DNA from: Pisolithus tinctorius | Taxonomy: Eukaryota; Basidiomycota; Agaricomycetes; Boletales; Pisolithaceae | Assembly: GCA_024663395.1 (NCBI GenBank) | Contig: JANFAH010000005.1 | Span: 1,116,001-1,180,000, forward strand | Direction of reading: 5' to 3' | DNA length: 64,000 bases | Shown here: in pieces, positions 38,001 through 50,400 of the stretch | Numbering within the stretch: the stretch's first letter is position 1 | Layout of the letters: every line of letters begins with the position of its first letter | Made by a program: the position numbers and the translations under genes | Notes under the pieces: model-generated | Told to the model about the DNA's origin: nothing | Database searches by the model: none | Seen by the model: only the letters and a program-made list of their open reading frames with translations

Positions 38001-38337
38001 TTGAGAGCGAGGATAGCAGATATTGGTGGAAATGCATCATCTGTTGAAATCAGAAGACGAAGGTCAACGATTTGATGAACCTACCCTGGGATTCCGAGAG
38101 TAGGCCAGTTGGGTTGAAGGTGACCGTTGTAGAATCATCAAGACCACGTGCTTCATTATCTAGAGGAGACGGGTGGTCTGGTCTGAAGACATTGCACGCC
38201 GATCCATTGGAAGAGGAGCTAGTTGTTTGTGGCTCTGGGTTTAGTGAAGTGGCCAGCAAGTCTTCAGGAAGTGCGGTATCAGCTGGTTTCGTGGATGGAC
38301 CGAGCAGTCCGTTGGAAACAAATGATAATCCTTGCAT
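35006..38337 (-). CDS. CTF18: CTF18, large subunit of the alternative RFC clamp loader
   Basis: Ctf18 replaces Rfc1 in a clamp loader that acts on PCNA at forks and supports sister-chromatid cohesion and checkpoint signalling. Exons encode VLAWVKQWDWCVFGKQ, Walker A LLLLSGPPGLGKTTLAHVVA, HAGYEVMEINARSD, Walker B VLLVIDEIDGATGGGDN, then CNDPNSHALAALRPHARQI and GDLRGCLNTLQ. Later exons give FHGYLPY-like ELHGYLPYLLIPFHPL and SLGLRFVQERAEDGQLVYRL, then DVFVTYDGKRAPDLATSRYA. The terminal exon reads VDFFGRPIAVPRK, then EGNSAAVRKPVKVASFL (stop 35006-35008), the conserved Ctf18 tail that binds Ctf8/Dcc1. An apparent frame break near 35470-35530 disappears with a 55-nt gtaaag..gcag intron (35471-35525). 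The start at 38337 is tentative because the N-terminal 100 residues are poorly conserved. Confidence 0.9.
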
Positions 38338-38536
38338 GATTGCGATACGCTCGTAACCGCGTCTCGACGCGCGACGCGCTGCATGATTTATTACCTAAGC
38401 AATACGGCCGAAATCGGAAGGGTCGGAGGTTGGAGCTGAGTTTTAATCTCCTAGGCCGGATCGTGTTATTAGGCCGGGTATTTCTTCGACACAAAAATTC
38501 GTTTACCTCCGCAGGAGTCCTTCTTCCTTGCTCATC
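38338..38536. promoter_or_regulatory. Divergent promoter between CTF18 and ATP synthase beta
   Basis: About 200 bases between the two starts. It should contain the promoter of the highly expressed ATP synthase beta gene, with CT-rich sequence just before its ATG (ctccgcaggagtccttcttccttgctcatc). Confidence 0.45.
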
Positions 38537-40461
<1,925 letters not shown>

Positions 40462-40606
40462 ACGTGCCTTTAGACACCTGGTATCCTACTGTCTTTTTCC
40501 GTATTACCCACCGCGATATTAGAGTAGAACAAGCAAAAACAGCCTTCTGCGCCGAGCAATCAGGCATTACTCAATGATGAGGGACTAAGGAAAACCCATC
40601 CAGCAA

Positions 40607-40688
40607 GGCGCTATAGCCAAGTGGTTACGGCGACAGATTAGAAATCTGTTCCTCTTTGAGGGCGCAGGTTCGAATCCTGCTGGCGTCG
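40607..40688 (+). tRNA. tRNA-Ser (anticodon AGA)
   Basis: A cloverleaf folds cleanly: acceptor GGCGCTA pairs with TGGCGTC (two G-U pairs), with discriminator base G at 40688. The A box starts TAGCCAAGTGGTTA, the anticodon loop is TTAGAAA (anticodon AGA) on a 5-bp stem, and there is a long class II variable arm CCTC-TTT-GAGG, as serine tRNAs have. The B box is GGTTCGAATCC. No intron is present. It reads serine UCU codons (and UCC after A-to-I editing). Confidence 0.95.
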
Positions 40689-40701
40689 GTTCTTTTTTTT
40701 C
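40689..40701 (+). terminator. RNA polymerase III terminator of tRNA-Ser
   Basis: A run of T residues (gttctttttttt) begins within two bases of the tRNA 3' end, the usual Pol III stop signal. Confidence 0.85.
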
Positions 40702-40821
40702 CCACTGCAGCATTGCAATGGCACGTGGATTAACGCAGTTCTGCGACTTTCCCCTGACTGGCGTCACTGGACAACTTTTGGCGTACCCATCACAACACCT
40801 GGCATCAACGACCTCCCAACG

Positions 40822-42665
40822 ATGATGCCGACTGTCGACGATGTCGAACAGTACTTTGAAACTGTCGAACGCTTAGTTTCTGATTCCCTGACTGCTGCTT
40901 CCCTTGATCTTCCAAACATTCGTGAGGCCATAAACAGGCTCTGGGTGGACATCACTCGCTACGGGCCACCCTTTCCCGAGATTCATGCAGGTCGCCTCGG
41001 TCCATTTGAGCTTCCAGCTCCTCCTCCTCCTCCTCCGCCCCCGCTCCCGAAGTCTCTTATCGAAAAGACTGGAGACTGGCTGAAAGATCATCCTTGGATT
41101 GTCTCGGGCCTTGTACTCTCTACCCTTGGCATTAGTTTGGTGGCGGGATACCGCGTTATTTCAGCCAAACACACCTTCAGGAGACGCATCAAACCAACTA
41201 CTACGGTATCCGAGAAACGGCAGGTTGTCGGTGCGCATTCATAATATACGTCATATGAACCTCTGATGCGACCGTGCTGTACAGTGGTTCTGGGCAGCGA
41301 TCATCCACTAGCACTGCCCCTGATCCTGGAGCTCGAGAAGAAGGGTTACACCGTCATTGCGAGCGTCTCATCTGCCGAGGCTGTTGGCCCCTTGGAGGCC
41401 CGGGGCCATGGCTTCGTTCGTGCCCTCGTTCTTGATCCAAACGAAGTGTGTATCCACTTCGTCTTGCTTTTTCATATCGCTGAATTATCTGCCAGCCTAC
41501 TACCATACCAGTATTCCTTCGCTCACTCGGGTCCACCTTATCACGCCGCTTCCCCATCTCAGCTGCTGGAGATCCGTATCTTCCCAGCCCGAGCCATCCC
41601 TTACTGCACTCCGTCATATCATTTTTAACTATGTCAGCTTCGTCCACAAGTTGTGGCCCTGCCCCGCTAGAGCAAGTTTCTCTACATGACACGTACCTAC
41701 CTTATCTCCTTTCGACGCACATTGCACCACTTCAAACACTTCAAGCACTTCTACCATTGCTTCGTGCGGACGCACAACGCACACATGCTTGCAGGTCAAT
41801 CATTATCTGTTTACCAGCTGTAGATGCACGGATTGGCCTGCCATTTAGCAGTGTCCGTGCCATGAGCGCTGCTGCCACCGTCCGCGCTGCCGATGTCCTA
41901 CGGCGGGAAATCTCAGCTGCCCAAGGCATGGGCAGAATCCGTGTTGTTACCGTCGATGTTGGCGCTGTCGGACAAACCCCTGATGAATCTACGACTCCAC
42001 CAACTACCGATGATTGGACGCCTTCGGAGAAAGCGACTTATGGTGCGGCACTCTACGCGTTGAGCGAGACTGCCAAAACAAGGACCCCGGAAGACGTTTC
42101 GAAATTCGTAGACAGTATCATCGGAGTTGTGAGCTCTGGAACAAAGACCACTGGCGCTAGCAAGGCCGTCTACGGTGTAGGTGTTGGCTTGGCGTACGAG
42201 AAACTCAAGGATTGGATCCGTGGTAATCGCTTTTCAATTGGCGCAGGAGGTCAGCTGCACCGTTCTTAAGGACTCGCAGTCATACTTACCACTTCTTTTT
42301 CAGCTGGAACCTATACGTTTGCATCGTTCCTTCCAACCAGGCTACTGGATTGTCTTCTCGGTCTTCCTCACATTCTTGTTGGCATTCGAAATGGCCTTCT
42401 ACCTTCCCACCTTCCCGCGAATGTTACTTCTCCGACTGCTGATGTAGTGAAGACCGCATCTGCTAATGTTTCTGCTCCGCCGGACCCACGCTTGCCCTTG
42501 ACCATATCCCCGCAGTATTCCGGAATGGAAACCGCCGTACAACGTGGCGGCGATGAACACGAGACAGCGTCGAACGCAGACTCGGAAAGCGTTGGGACCG
42601 ACACTGAGAGCTCCAGTGTAGAAAGCAGCTGGATTAGCTTGAGGCCTGGCGAATCTTCCTCCTGA
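40822..42665 (+). CDS. DUF1776 family protein (SDR-like, membrane-anchored)
   Basis: A fungal family of unknown function whose central part looks like a short-chain dehydrogenase/reductase fold. The start at 40822 has a second Met right after it. The first exon has an N-terminal helix (DDVEQYFETVERLVSDSLTA), a polyproline run of about ten residues after FELPA, and one membrane segment (WIVSGLVLSTLGISLVAGY). The next exon gives VVLGSDHPLALPLILELEKK and GYTVIASVSS, which looks like a degenerate Rossmann beta-alpha-beta unit. ARGHGFVRALVLDPNE follows, then after an intron a long exon (41631-42250). The last exons are TYTFASFLPTRLLDCLLGLP and an acidic Ser-rich tail (GTDTESSSVESSWISL). The assignment comes from overall architecture. 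Introns lie near 41230-41278, 41448-41505 and 42250-42305. Confidence 0.72.
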
Positions 42666-42906
42666 TGTCGCCTTTTTTTTTCGATGACTTGTTCGGCTTT
42701 TGGCATCTGCAAGACTACAAAAGAAATTTTCTTTGCGAGTTGTGGTGTCTGCACCATCGCGTGGCCGGTTGGTAGTGATACTGTCGCTTGTAGCTGGTTT
42801 ATCATTCTATCGCTGTATCTTGTATGTTGTGTAGCAGCACACTGATTTGACTTCGGAAGGTAGTTGCCAAAAGTCTGTGGTTTCTCCATTTCCGACCTCC
42901 ATCAAA

Positions 42907-43563
42907 TGGGTGAGTACTTGAACGACCCAAATTCTGAAGTACCGCGTGGGTATTGAGAAATCTGTAGGTCTTTCATTTTGGCTAGTCCCCCCGCCATGCC
43001 AGGCTACCCTTCTGCAGTCCATAATGCCGCAGCAGCCGCAAGGGGATTTACTCGAACCGAACAGGGGAGGTTCAGGAACCCTCTCATCGAGTTCGTACCC
43101 CAAGGTTTTTCCTCACATCACCGTCGCTTCCGTTCGAAGCATTGGGAATGAACTACCGGGCTGCCTACTAACCAACCTTGCCAAAGATCGTCGGTCAATT
43201 CGCGTCAATTTTCAATCTCTTTTAGTCAGCGACCATTACTTCCGTTCACTACTCATTTCTTTACTTCCGACGGCGGATCTCCTAGCTCTACGTGACGAAA
43301 TCAAGGAAACTCTTTCACATCTGTCCCCCCGGTCTGCTCCTATGTTCCCACACCTCTCTCTTGCCTACATCGCAGATGAAGACGCGGAAGCGGGTGAACG
43401 TCATCGGGCCGCACAGTCATTGAGAGACAGGGGTGTTGTCATTGAGGATAAGGACCGCCACACAGTTTCACTGCGATGCAATGATGTGTGTATGTCAGGC
43501 GTTGATCTCGCGGAGATCTGGCTCGTTGAATGTGAGGGTCCAGTTGAGGAGTGGAGTGTTTAG
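42907..43563 (+). CDS. 2H-superfamily cyclic phosphodiesterase (CPD1-like), intact copy A
   Basis: The family opens ADP-ribose 1'',2''-cyclic phosphate, a by-product of tRNA splicing. Splicing 42907-42910 to 42968 (intron 42911-42967, gtgagt..ctgtag) gives MGLSFWLVPPP, the usual start of fungal members. The two catalytic HxT/S motifs are present: PHITVAS near 43110 and PHLSLAY near 43350. Between them are VNFQSLLVSDHYFRSLLIS and a helical segment (DLLALRDEIKETLSHL). The ending IWLVECEGPVEEWSV is typical. It converges on the terpene synthase gene, with about 160 bases between stop codons. From base 42996 onward the gene belongs to a segment duplicated about 10.06 kb to the right. This copy keeps its first exon, both histidine motifs and its frame. 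Confidence 0.88.
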
Positions 43564-43720
43564 GACAAAGTATCGCTCAGGAGCGTCTGACGGTCATCTG
43601 AAGAATGGTACATTTGGGGCGTCCTAGCCTGCGAGAAATACATACGGTAGCTACAGAGCAAAGCTTGAAGAGAAAGAAGGGGATAATCAACGTGACATAT
43701 GCGTCAGTCACAGAGTAGGA

Positions 43721-45022
43721 TTATAGTAGTAAAAAAATGAGCACGATCAACAAGATAAAACATATTACAGAACGGATATGGAGATTGCGCTGGTTGTCTA
43801 ACCTCAACACATTACTCCTCCTGTCAGAATCGTTGCAAAAGACCTTATAGCGGTTGTTGACAACGCTCCACTCGATGTTTCCAATCGCCCAGACTATCAA
43901 ACCATCCCCGTACGCAGACAAGAATTTGTCCATTTCGGTGCCAAAAGAGGGGATCCTGCCTCTGCATGCGTGAAAATCGTCCAGGGCTGCCTTGAAAAGA
44001 TCCCCTGCGTAAGAGATGGCCCCCTGTAAATCAAGGTGTGAAGTGTCTAGGTCTTTCAATATGACCGTTATGATATTGTTGAGGGCACCATTATCACCCT
44101 GTTCCTTCTTAAAAGAGTAAATGTCCTATGACCCACCGTTGATTCAGACTTGCTGCAATGACTCGGGAAACGGCTCACTTACGTTAGCAATGTAAACCAT
44201 ATCTAAAGCGGTATTCTCCATGCCCATGACAGCATCGTTTTCAAGTACACTGTCCGGGATATACAAACGACGGGCTGACCGCATCAAGACGAGGCACGGC
44301 CGAACACCAATCGTTTCGCGCCGAGTGATCATATAAGAGTGAAGATCGCGAGTTGCATGCAAACCTTTGGACGCCTCACGGTCCAAAGCTTCGCGAACGG
44401 TGTTCCTAGCGAAATCAACATTCGTGGAAATGAATTGCGGCCAGTGAAATGGATCAACTGCAGACTTGAGTCGTGTCATCATCTCCCTAAGTATGTTGGT
44501 CAGAGCCTGCACGGGATTTTTAGGAAGAAGACTGACTTGCTCATAAGCTTAATAAACGGGTGACGAGTGCTCGTCTCCGGCTGGCCACCCTTCAGGGTCT
44601 GCATCCATATCTCTGAGTTTTTCAGAGCCTTTGTACTTGAATAGCGGTCACTGTATACGAATTGAATGAGGGTCTGGACAGTCAGAAAACAGGTCAAAAT
44701 CGCACGTCATTTCTTCCAGCATGAAAGAAGCAGTCATGTAATCGAGAACGGCTCGTAATTCATATTCCGTTGCAAGCGGATAGGTCGGGGCGGCGAGGAG
44801 GGGCATCTCTGCATTATAGACTTCCTAGAAGGTGGATAATGTGAGATATCGGAATTGAATCTACGCTCAACGACCTACGATCGAGAAATAGTATCCTAGT
44901 GTGTTTCCCACCCACTCGTTATAACCTTGGTACGCTCCCTTGAAATGAGGACTGATGGGTCCTCCAGGCTTCTGCGCAAAGAAGGAAAGTAAGTCTGGCA
45001 ACTGATATGTTTGCGCAACCAT
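43721..45022 (-). CDS. Sesquiterpene synthase (fungal class I terpene cyclase), copy A
   Basis: Class I terpene cyclases ionise farnesyl diphosphate and cyclise it. Exons 45022-44879, 44824-44706, 44650-44537, 44486-44183 and 44125-43721 join in frame to 361 residues. The N-terminus MVAQTYQLPDLLSFFAQKPG fits mushroom synthases. The first metal-binding motif is EEMTD (spanning the exon 2/3 border) instead of the more usual DExxD. The middle has VDPFHWPQFI and MITRRETIGVRPCLVLM. The second metal motif is complete: NDIYSFKKE, assembled exactly across the exon 4/5 border. The C-terminal pair is NNRY after GNIEWSV. The intron at 44487-44536 (gtcagt..cttag) removes an apparent frame break. The product cannot be predicted. 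No P450 or transferase gene lies beside it in this window. Confidence 0.86.
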
Positions 45023-45284
45023 GAGAAAGCGGTAGTTCTTGCTACGGGTGTACAAACGTACCAGCTATTTATGCCTCTTTTCAGATCGTATGAGCACTGA
45101 GATACCTACGAACTTCGGTTAGTCGACATTGGGGGAGAAGCCCGAAGTGCGACAATCCGTTCAGTGAAACCAGGCGTAGCCAGTGGCCACACCAAAGCTG
45201 GTATGCGGATGCTTGCCGCAACATACTTGCCGTACAGAGGTCGGTAACCCATACTCACCGATCATGCAAACGTAGCTATCCCTG
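45023..45284. other. 5' flank of terpene synthase A
   Basis: This should carry the synthase promoter and 5' untranslated region. The same sequence, diverged by several substitutions and small indels, occurs at 55089-55332. Part of it also occurs inverted at 52799-52975. A small open frame (MIGEYGLPTS...) is not supported as coding because the copies do not keep a common frame. Confidence 0.5.
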
Positions 45285-45339
45285 TATGGAAAGCTGGACA
45301 ACTTGCCCGTTCGGGAGCGCGATTGTCCAGCTTTCCATA
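45285..45339. mobile_element. 55-bp inverted-repeat insertion with 6-bp target duplication
   Basis: A perfect 17-bp inverted repeat (tatggaaagctggacaa at 45285-45301, its complement at 45323-45339) surrounds a 21-base loop. It is flanked on both sides by tccctg (45279-45284 and 45340-45345). The matching position in the duplicate copy (near 55330) has a single tccct and no insertion, which supports a recent insertion of a very small palindromic element. Confidence 0.75.
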
Positions 45340-45372
45340 TCCCTGGGCTTCCATCACTGCCTAGCAGAAGTC

Positions 45373-45385
45373 AAACTAACGGCCC
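45373..45385. repeat. Target-site duplication, left side of LINE
   Basis: aaactaacggccc at 45373-45385 recurs at 51956-51968 directly after the A-rich LINE tail. The uninterrupted site is seen in the duplicate at 55364-55376, where the sequence runs on into aatgcgtggaggc. Confidence 0.85.
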
Positions 45386-45569
45386 GGACTCCGCTCCACG
45401 TGGCACCCCGACAAGGACCCCGAAAGAAAATTTTTCTTCGACCTTCTCGCCCCAGCCAGACCCAGCAGAGCCCGCCGCAGGTTACAGCGACGTATAGTAG
45501 CGTTCTTGCAGAGCTATACTCACAAGAGCAGACGCAAAAACAACACACACACCATCACCCCCCCGCTTT

Positions 45570-47438
45570 ATGACCTCGACAGGACGAACGTCCTCGAGGT
45601 CACATTCCCACGCCATGCCAGGTCCCCCGCCAGGACCCCGAATGTCAAACCCCACTCAACTCGGCAAAACTACCAGAAGCAGTGGTCTCTCACTCGACGA
45701 AATCATCAACGACCCGGAAGCCGAGATCAAGGATGCAGCCACAGCCAGAACTTTCCTGGACCAGCTCTACACAATACAGGGCGAACCAACCACGCCGGAA
45801 CACATCTCGCATGCCCTCTTCTACATATCTCAGACAAAGGGGGTAAACAACACCTTGCGCTCAGCAATCCGCGCCACGGCATACTTGGTCAGAGAACTCG
45901 CCACGTCAGAACTAACTGAATCCATCATCACAGCAGTCTCAAGCAAAATAGAGAAATCAGTCGTAGCCGCGATATCCCCTCAAGTAGCCAACATCCTTTC
46001 AGCTGCCGAAAACCTAGAAAAAACCAACGAGAACACAAGGACCGCCAGCGATAACACCATCAAGAGGATCGAATCGATCACCAACTCCCCCGGCCACATG
46101 GACACTTCCCAACTGGAATCCCATGTTAAAAACCTGATCGAAGAAATGGACACGATGAAAACGATGCTCGCAGACATGAAGAATCACCTCAAGACCCAAC
46201 CCTCCGCCTTCCCCACTCCATACAGGGACGCGCTCGCATCGGCACCACCCAACCCGAACCACATCCCATTAGGAAAACGACTAGCACCAGAATACGCTAA
46301 GGCTCACGCAGCTATCAAGGAACGGCAGCTACTGATTGATCCCGACAGCAATCACCCCCTTCTGAACAACGCCGCAACAAGAGAGGCCACCATAGATCTC
46401 ATCAAACAAGCCCTCGAAACAATAGACCAGGTCGATGGCCCTGACATGCAACTGAAATCAATCGCATGTCTACGCAACAATGGGATCCTCCTCGAATTCA
46501 GCAACCAAGAAGCGGTAGCATGGATCAAAGAACCGGCTAACAAGACAGCATTCCTCGAGAGACTAGGCGGAGAAGTCGCGATTAAGGACAGACATTTCAA
46601 CATAGTAATCCCCTTCCTTCCTATTACAACCGAGACTGACAAACCAGAAACCCTACGCGAAATGGAAAACGAGAACAACATACCGCAAGGCTCAATCGCC
46701 AGGATCAAATGGATCAAAGACCCAGCTAAATGCACCCCCGGCCAACGCGTAGCACACGCCCTCGCATCCATCACATCCCCCGAGACCGCTAACCAACTCC
46801 TCAGAGATGGCCTGTACTGGGGCCTGGACAGACTCCGCCCACACAAAGACAAGAGAGAACCGGTCAGGTGCCTCAGGTGTCAACGAATCGGCCACCTCGC
46901 AAGGGACTGCAAACAAACGACCGACACATGCGGCATATGCGCTCAACCTCACTGCACACAAGACTGCAACACCCCCTCCCCTGTCCCCTTCTGCGTCAAC
47001 TGCCAAAACAATACCCACACCAGCGAAGACAGAAACTGCCCAGACCTTATCAGAAGACACAACGCAATGGACGATCGCACCCCAGAAAACCGCATGCCCT
47101 ATTTCCCCACCTCAGAAGAATGGACGCACGTCGAACTTCCAGCCCGGCCAAACAACCCGATCATACCCACAAGACCCTCAACCACGACACCCAACGTCAA
47201 CGGCCCACTTAGACAAATAACGCTAGGGGAAGTGATAAACCTACGATCTGGCCCACCAAGACGCGGACAACTCAACAGAATACGAGGTGGAAGAGGTGGC
47301 CCGCCCATACGACACAACACACTTCACAACACCCCACCAACATCCACACCCATCTCCTTCCCAACATCCCTCCCCCCTCCAGCAACAGAAAACCAGTCAG
47401 AGGACCTAAACCCAGCTCCACCGCCAACCAATGCCTGA
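45570..47438 (+). CDS. LINE ORF1, Gag-like RNA-binding protein
   Basis: 622 residues, intact. The N-terminal part is polar with a helical, possibly coiled-coil region (about residues 130-220, for example ENLEKTNENTRTASDNTIKR). A central segment may be an RRM-like fold, but I cannot confirm it. The C-terminal third has a cluster of cysteine/histidine knuckles: CLRCQRIGHLARDC is a classic CCHC, followed by CGICAQPHCTQDC and CVNCQNNTHTSEDRNC. Such proteins coat LINE RNA and act as chaperones. The stop codon (47436-47438) overlaps the ORF2 start region. Confidence 0.88.
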   Translation: MTSTGRTSSRSHSHAMPGPPPGPRMSNPTQLGKTTRSSGLSLDEIINDPEAEIKDAATARTFLDQLYTIQGEPTTPEHISHALFYISQTKGVNNTLRSAIRATAYLVRELATSELTESIITAVSSKIEKSVVAAISPQVANILSAAENLEKTNENTRTASDNTIKRIESITNSPGHMDTSQLESHVKNLIEEMDTMKTMLADMKNHLKTQPSAFPTPYRDALASAPPNPNHIPLGKRLAPEYAKAHAAIKERQLLIDPDSNHPLLNNAATREATIDLIKQALETIDQVDGPDMQLKSIACLRNNGILLEFSNQEAVAWIKEPANKTAFLERLGGEVAIKDRHFNIVIPFLPITTETDKPETLREMENENNIPQGSIARIKWIKDPAKCTPGQRVAHALASITSPETANQLLRDGLYWGLDRLRPHKDKREPVRCLRCQRIGHLARDCKQTTDTCGICAQPHCTQDCNTPSPVPFCVNCQNNTHTSEDRNCPDLIRRHNAMDDRTPENRMPYFPTSEEWTHVELPARPNNPIIPTRPSTTTPNVNGPLRQITLGEVINLRSGPPRRGQLNRIRGGRGGPPIRHNTLHNTPPTSTPISFPTSLPPPATENQSEDLNPAPPPTNA

Positions 47439-50400
47439 AGACCCAAGGCAATCCAACGTATTAACCAAACTCCGCATCTGGCAACAAAATCTAAACACAT
47501 CCCACATTGCTCTACACTCACTAATAAACGGCCAACTAGCGAACGACTGGGACATCATCACCCTTCAAGAACCACCAATTGACCAAATCAGCAATACTCA
47601 AGCCAACACCTGATGGAGGGTAGTCTACCCCACGAAGAAAATGACGCAGAACACCAAACCACGAGTGGTAACTTTCGTGAACTCCAGGATCAGTACTAAC
47701 ACTTGGGAACAGATCGAGTTCCCTTCCGCGGACGTGGTCGTAATCCAACTAAGGACCACCAAGGGCACATACACCCTGTTCAACATATACAACGATTGCA
47801 CACACGACCGCACGGTGGAGGACCTGAGCACTTTCCTGGCCGCCAACATAAGAGACATACGACGATCGACGAGCGATCAGATGTTATGGCTGGGCGATTT
47901 CAATAGACATCATCCTCTATGGGACGAAGCGCGCAACCATCACCTGTTCACCACAGCAGCGCTCACGTCGGCACAAAAGCTACTAGAGCTGGTAGCTGAT
48001 TACAGAATGATCCAAATGTTACCCAAAGGTAAACCCACCCTGCAATCGTTGTCCACAGGCAACTGGACACGACCGGACAACGCCTTCTGTACGGACTCCA
48101 TGCTCGAAGACCTGATCAGCTGCGACACAAGCCCTGAAAATCGCGGGCCCAACACTGACCATATACCAATCCTTACATGCCTAGAAACCCCCCTTACACC
48201 GTCCACCTCCCCTCCAACCTACAACTATTGCGAAGTAGATTGGAAGAAATTCAACGCCACCCTCAAGACTGAGCTAGCCAGGATTGGGCCGCCCAGGACA
48301 ATCATCAGCGAACAAGAGTTCCAAAGAGTCGCAAGAGGAGTCGATATGGCTTTACGGAAGACGCTGGAGAAGGAAGTCCCAAAGACCTGCCCACATCCAC
48401 ATGCCAAACGTTGGTGGTCGAAAGAATTAACGACACTACGAGAGGAACTAAAATCGCTAAGTAAAACCACATTCACTTTCCGTGCAATCCACGATCACCC
48501 CGTTCACAGCATCCGCAAAGCAAAGGCGAAAACCTATGACAAAGCCATCAGGGATGCCAAGAGGCGTCACTGGAGGGATTGGCTAGAAGAAGCTAACGAC
48601 AAGGACCTTTGGACCGCGAACTCTTACATCTCCAAGCCGCAAGGCGATGGCAGTAAATCCAGAATACCAACACTCAAACACACCGACGCGGATGGCACCG
48701 CTACCATGATCAGCTCCAATGAAGACAAGAGCCGTCTGTTCGCACAATCCTTATTCCCGCCGCCCCCACCTCATTCGACAGTACCTCAGAACTACGAATA
48801 CCCAGAACCAGCAACACGATGGTACCCAATCACGAAGGACCAGCTAGTGCGCTCCATCAAGAACCTCGGCCCGTACAAAGCCCCAGGACCAGACGGAGTC
48901 GCAAATATCGTCTTTCAAAAATCTCTGTTGCTATCAGAATACTTACTACCACTCTTCAATGCAGTTTTCACCTTCCGTACATACTACGATCCATGGAGGG
49001 AGTCAGTCACGGTCATCCTACACAAGCCTGGCAAACCCGATTACTCCTCACCGAAAGCCTACTGCCCAATAGCGCTCCTCAACACCACCGCGAAACTACT
49101 CTCAGCAATAGTAGCAGACCGCACGTCTTACATCCTTGAGAAACACCACCTCCTCCTGGCCACCCACTTCGGGGGCAGACCAGGACGATCGACCGAAGAT
49201 TCGCTACTTCTACTCGAAACCACCATCAGACACGCCTGGCGACAGAAAAAGGTCGTGTCCGCCCTGTTCCTAGACATCGAGGGAGCGTTCCCAAACGCGG
49301 TAACAGATCGTCTACTACATAACATGAGGAAAAGACGATTACCATTGGAGGTAGTACAATTCACAGAAAGATTACTAATGGACAGGAAAATGAAACTCAG
49401 ATTCGACGACTACGAATCAAACTGGTTTCCTATCAAGAACGGTATAGGCCAGGGTGACCCACTATCAATGTTATTATATGTAATCTATAGCGCGGACCTA
49501 GTTGACACAGCTAGAGATAAAAACAAACTTACCCTCGCGTTTGTGGACGACACGGCATTCATAGCCATAGGCAAGACGTTCGTAGACACTCACGCCACGC
49601 TACTCGACATGATGGAACGAGAAGACGGAGGCTACGACTGGTCCAACAAACACAACTCGAGATTCGAGACAAGCAAGTTCGCGCTAATGGACTTCACACT
49701 CAGCAGAGCCAAGCCCAGACTACCATTAACGATAAGAGGTACCGCCATAGCCCCAACAGAGACTCATAAATTTCTAGGCGTAATACTGGACCAGGAGTTA
49801 AGATGGAAAGCCCATGCGGCTCAGGCCCTGGCAAAAGGCACAAAACAAGCCCTTCTGCTGAGAAGGATCACCGCGACGTCATGGGGCATCCCAATGAAGC
49901 TCGTACGACAACTCTACCAAGCTACGGTCATCCCAAAGACAATGTATGCAGCAGCGGTATGGCTGAAGCCAATCTTCGCAGGTGCACACCCCTCCGGAGC
50001 GAGAGGCTCGAAAGGAATCGCTAGGCGACTCCTAACAATTCAAAGAACGGCAGCCTTAGCAGCCACAGGTGCCATGAGAACCACCCCCACCGACGCGCTA
50101 CTCGCCCACGCCCACATTCCCCCCGCACCATTACTCATCCAACATACGCTACACAAAGCCGCGCTATGCCTATCCACCTTACCAGAGAATCACCTGCTTC
50201 ACACGCTCGTCAACAAAATCGCGAAGACCAACGTCAAGCGCCACCGTGCGGCTCTACACCACCTGCTCCATGACCTAGGAGTCAATCCCAGAAAAATCGA
50301 GAAAATCTACCCGTGCCCAGTACCTCCCGGTGCACGTCCCTCACACATGACGGCTATAGCTCCAAACAAAAAAGAAGCAATCAAAGAATTCACAAAAGTA

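Larger units (their letters stand above)
42996..45385. repeat. Segmental duplication, left copy (phosphodiesterase + terpene synthase)
   Basis: This stretch matches 53059-55376 in the same orientation at a nearly constant offset (10063-10066 bases across most of its length). It is of high identity by eye, with scattered substitutions and a few small indels. It covers most of the phosphodiesterase gene, the convergent terpene synthase gene and its 5' flank. The 55-bp hairpin at 45285-45339 is present only here. Confidence 0.9.

Noticed and set aside
44480..44540. Apparent frame break with stops in both terpene synthase copies
   Set aside because: An intron from gtcagt to cttag (44487-44536) with a ctgac branch site joins the flanking exons in frame in both copies.
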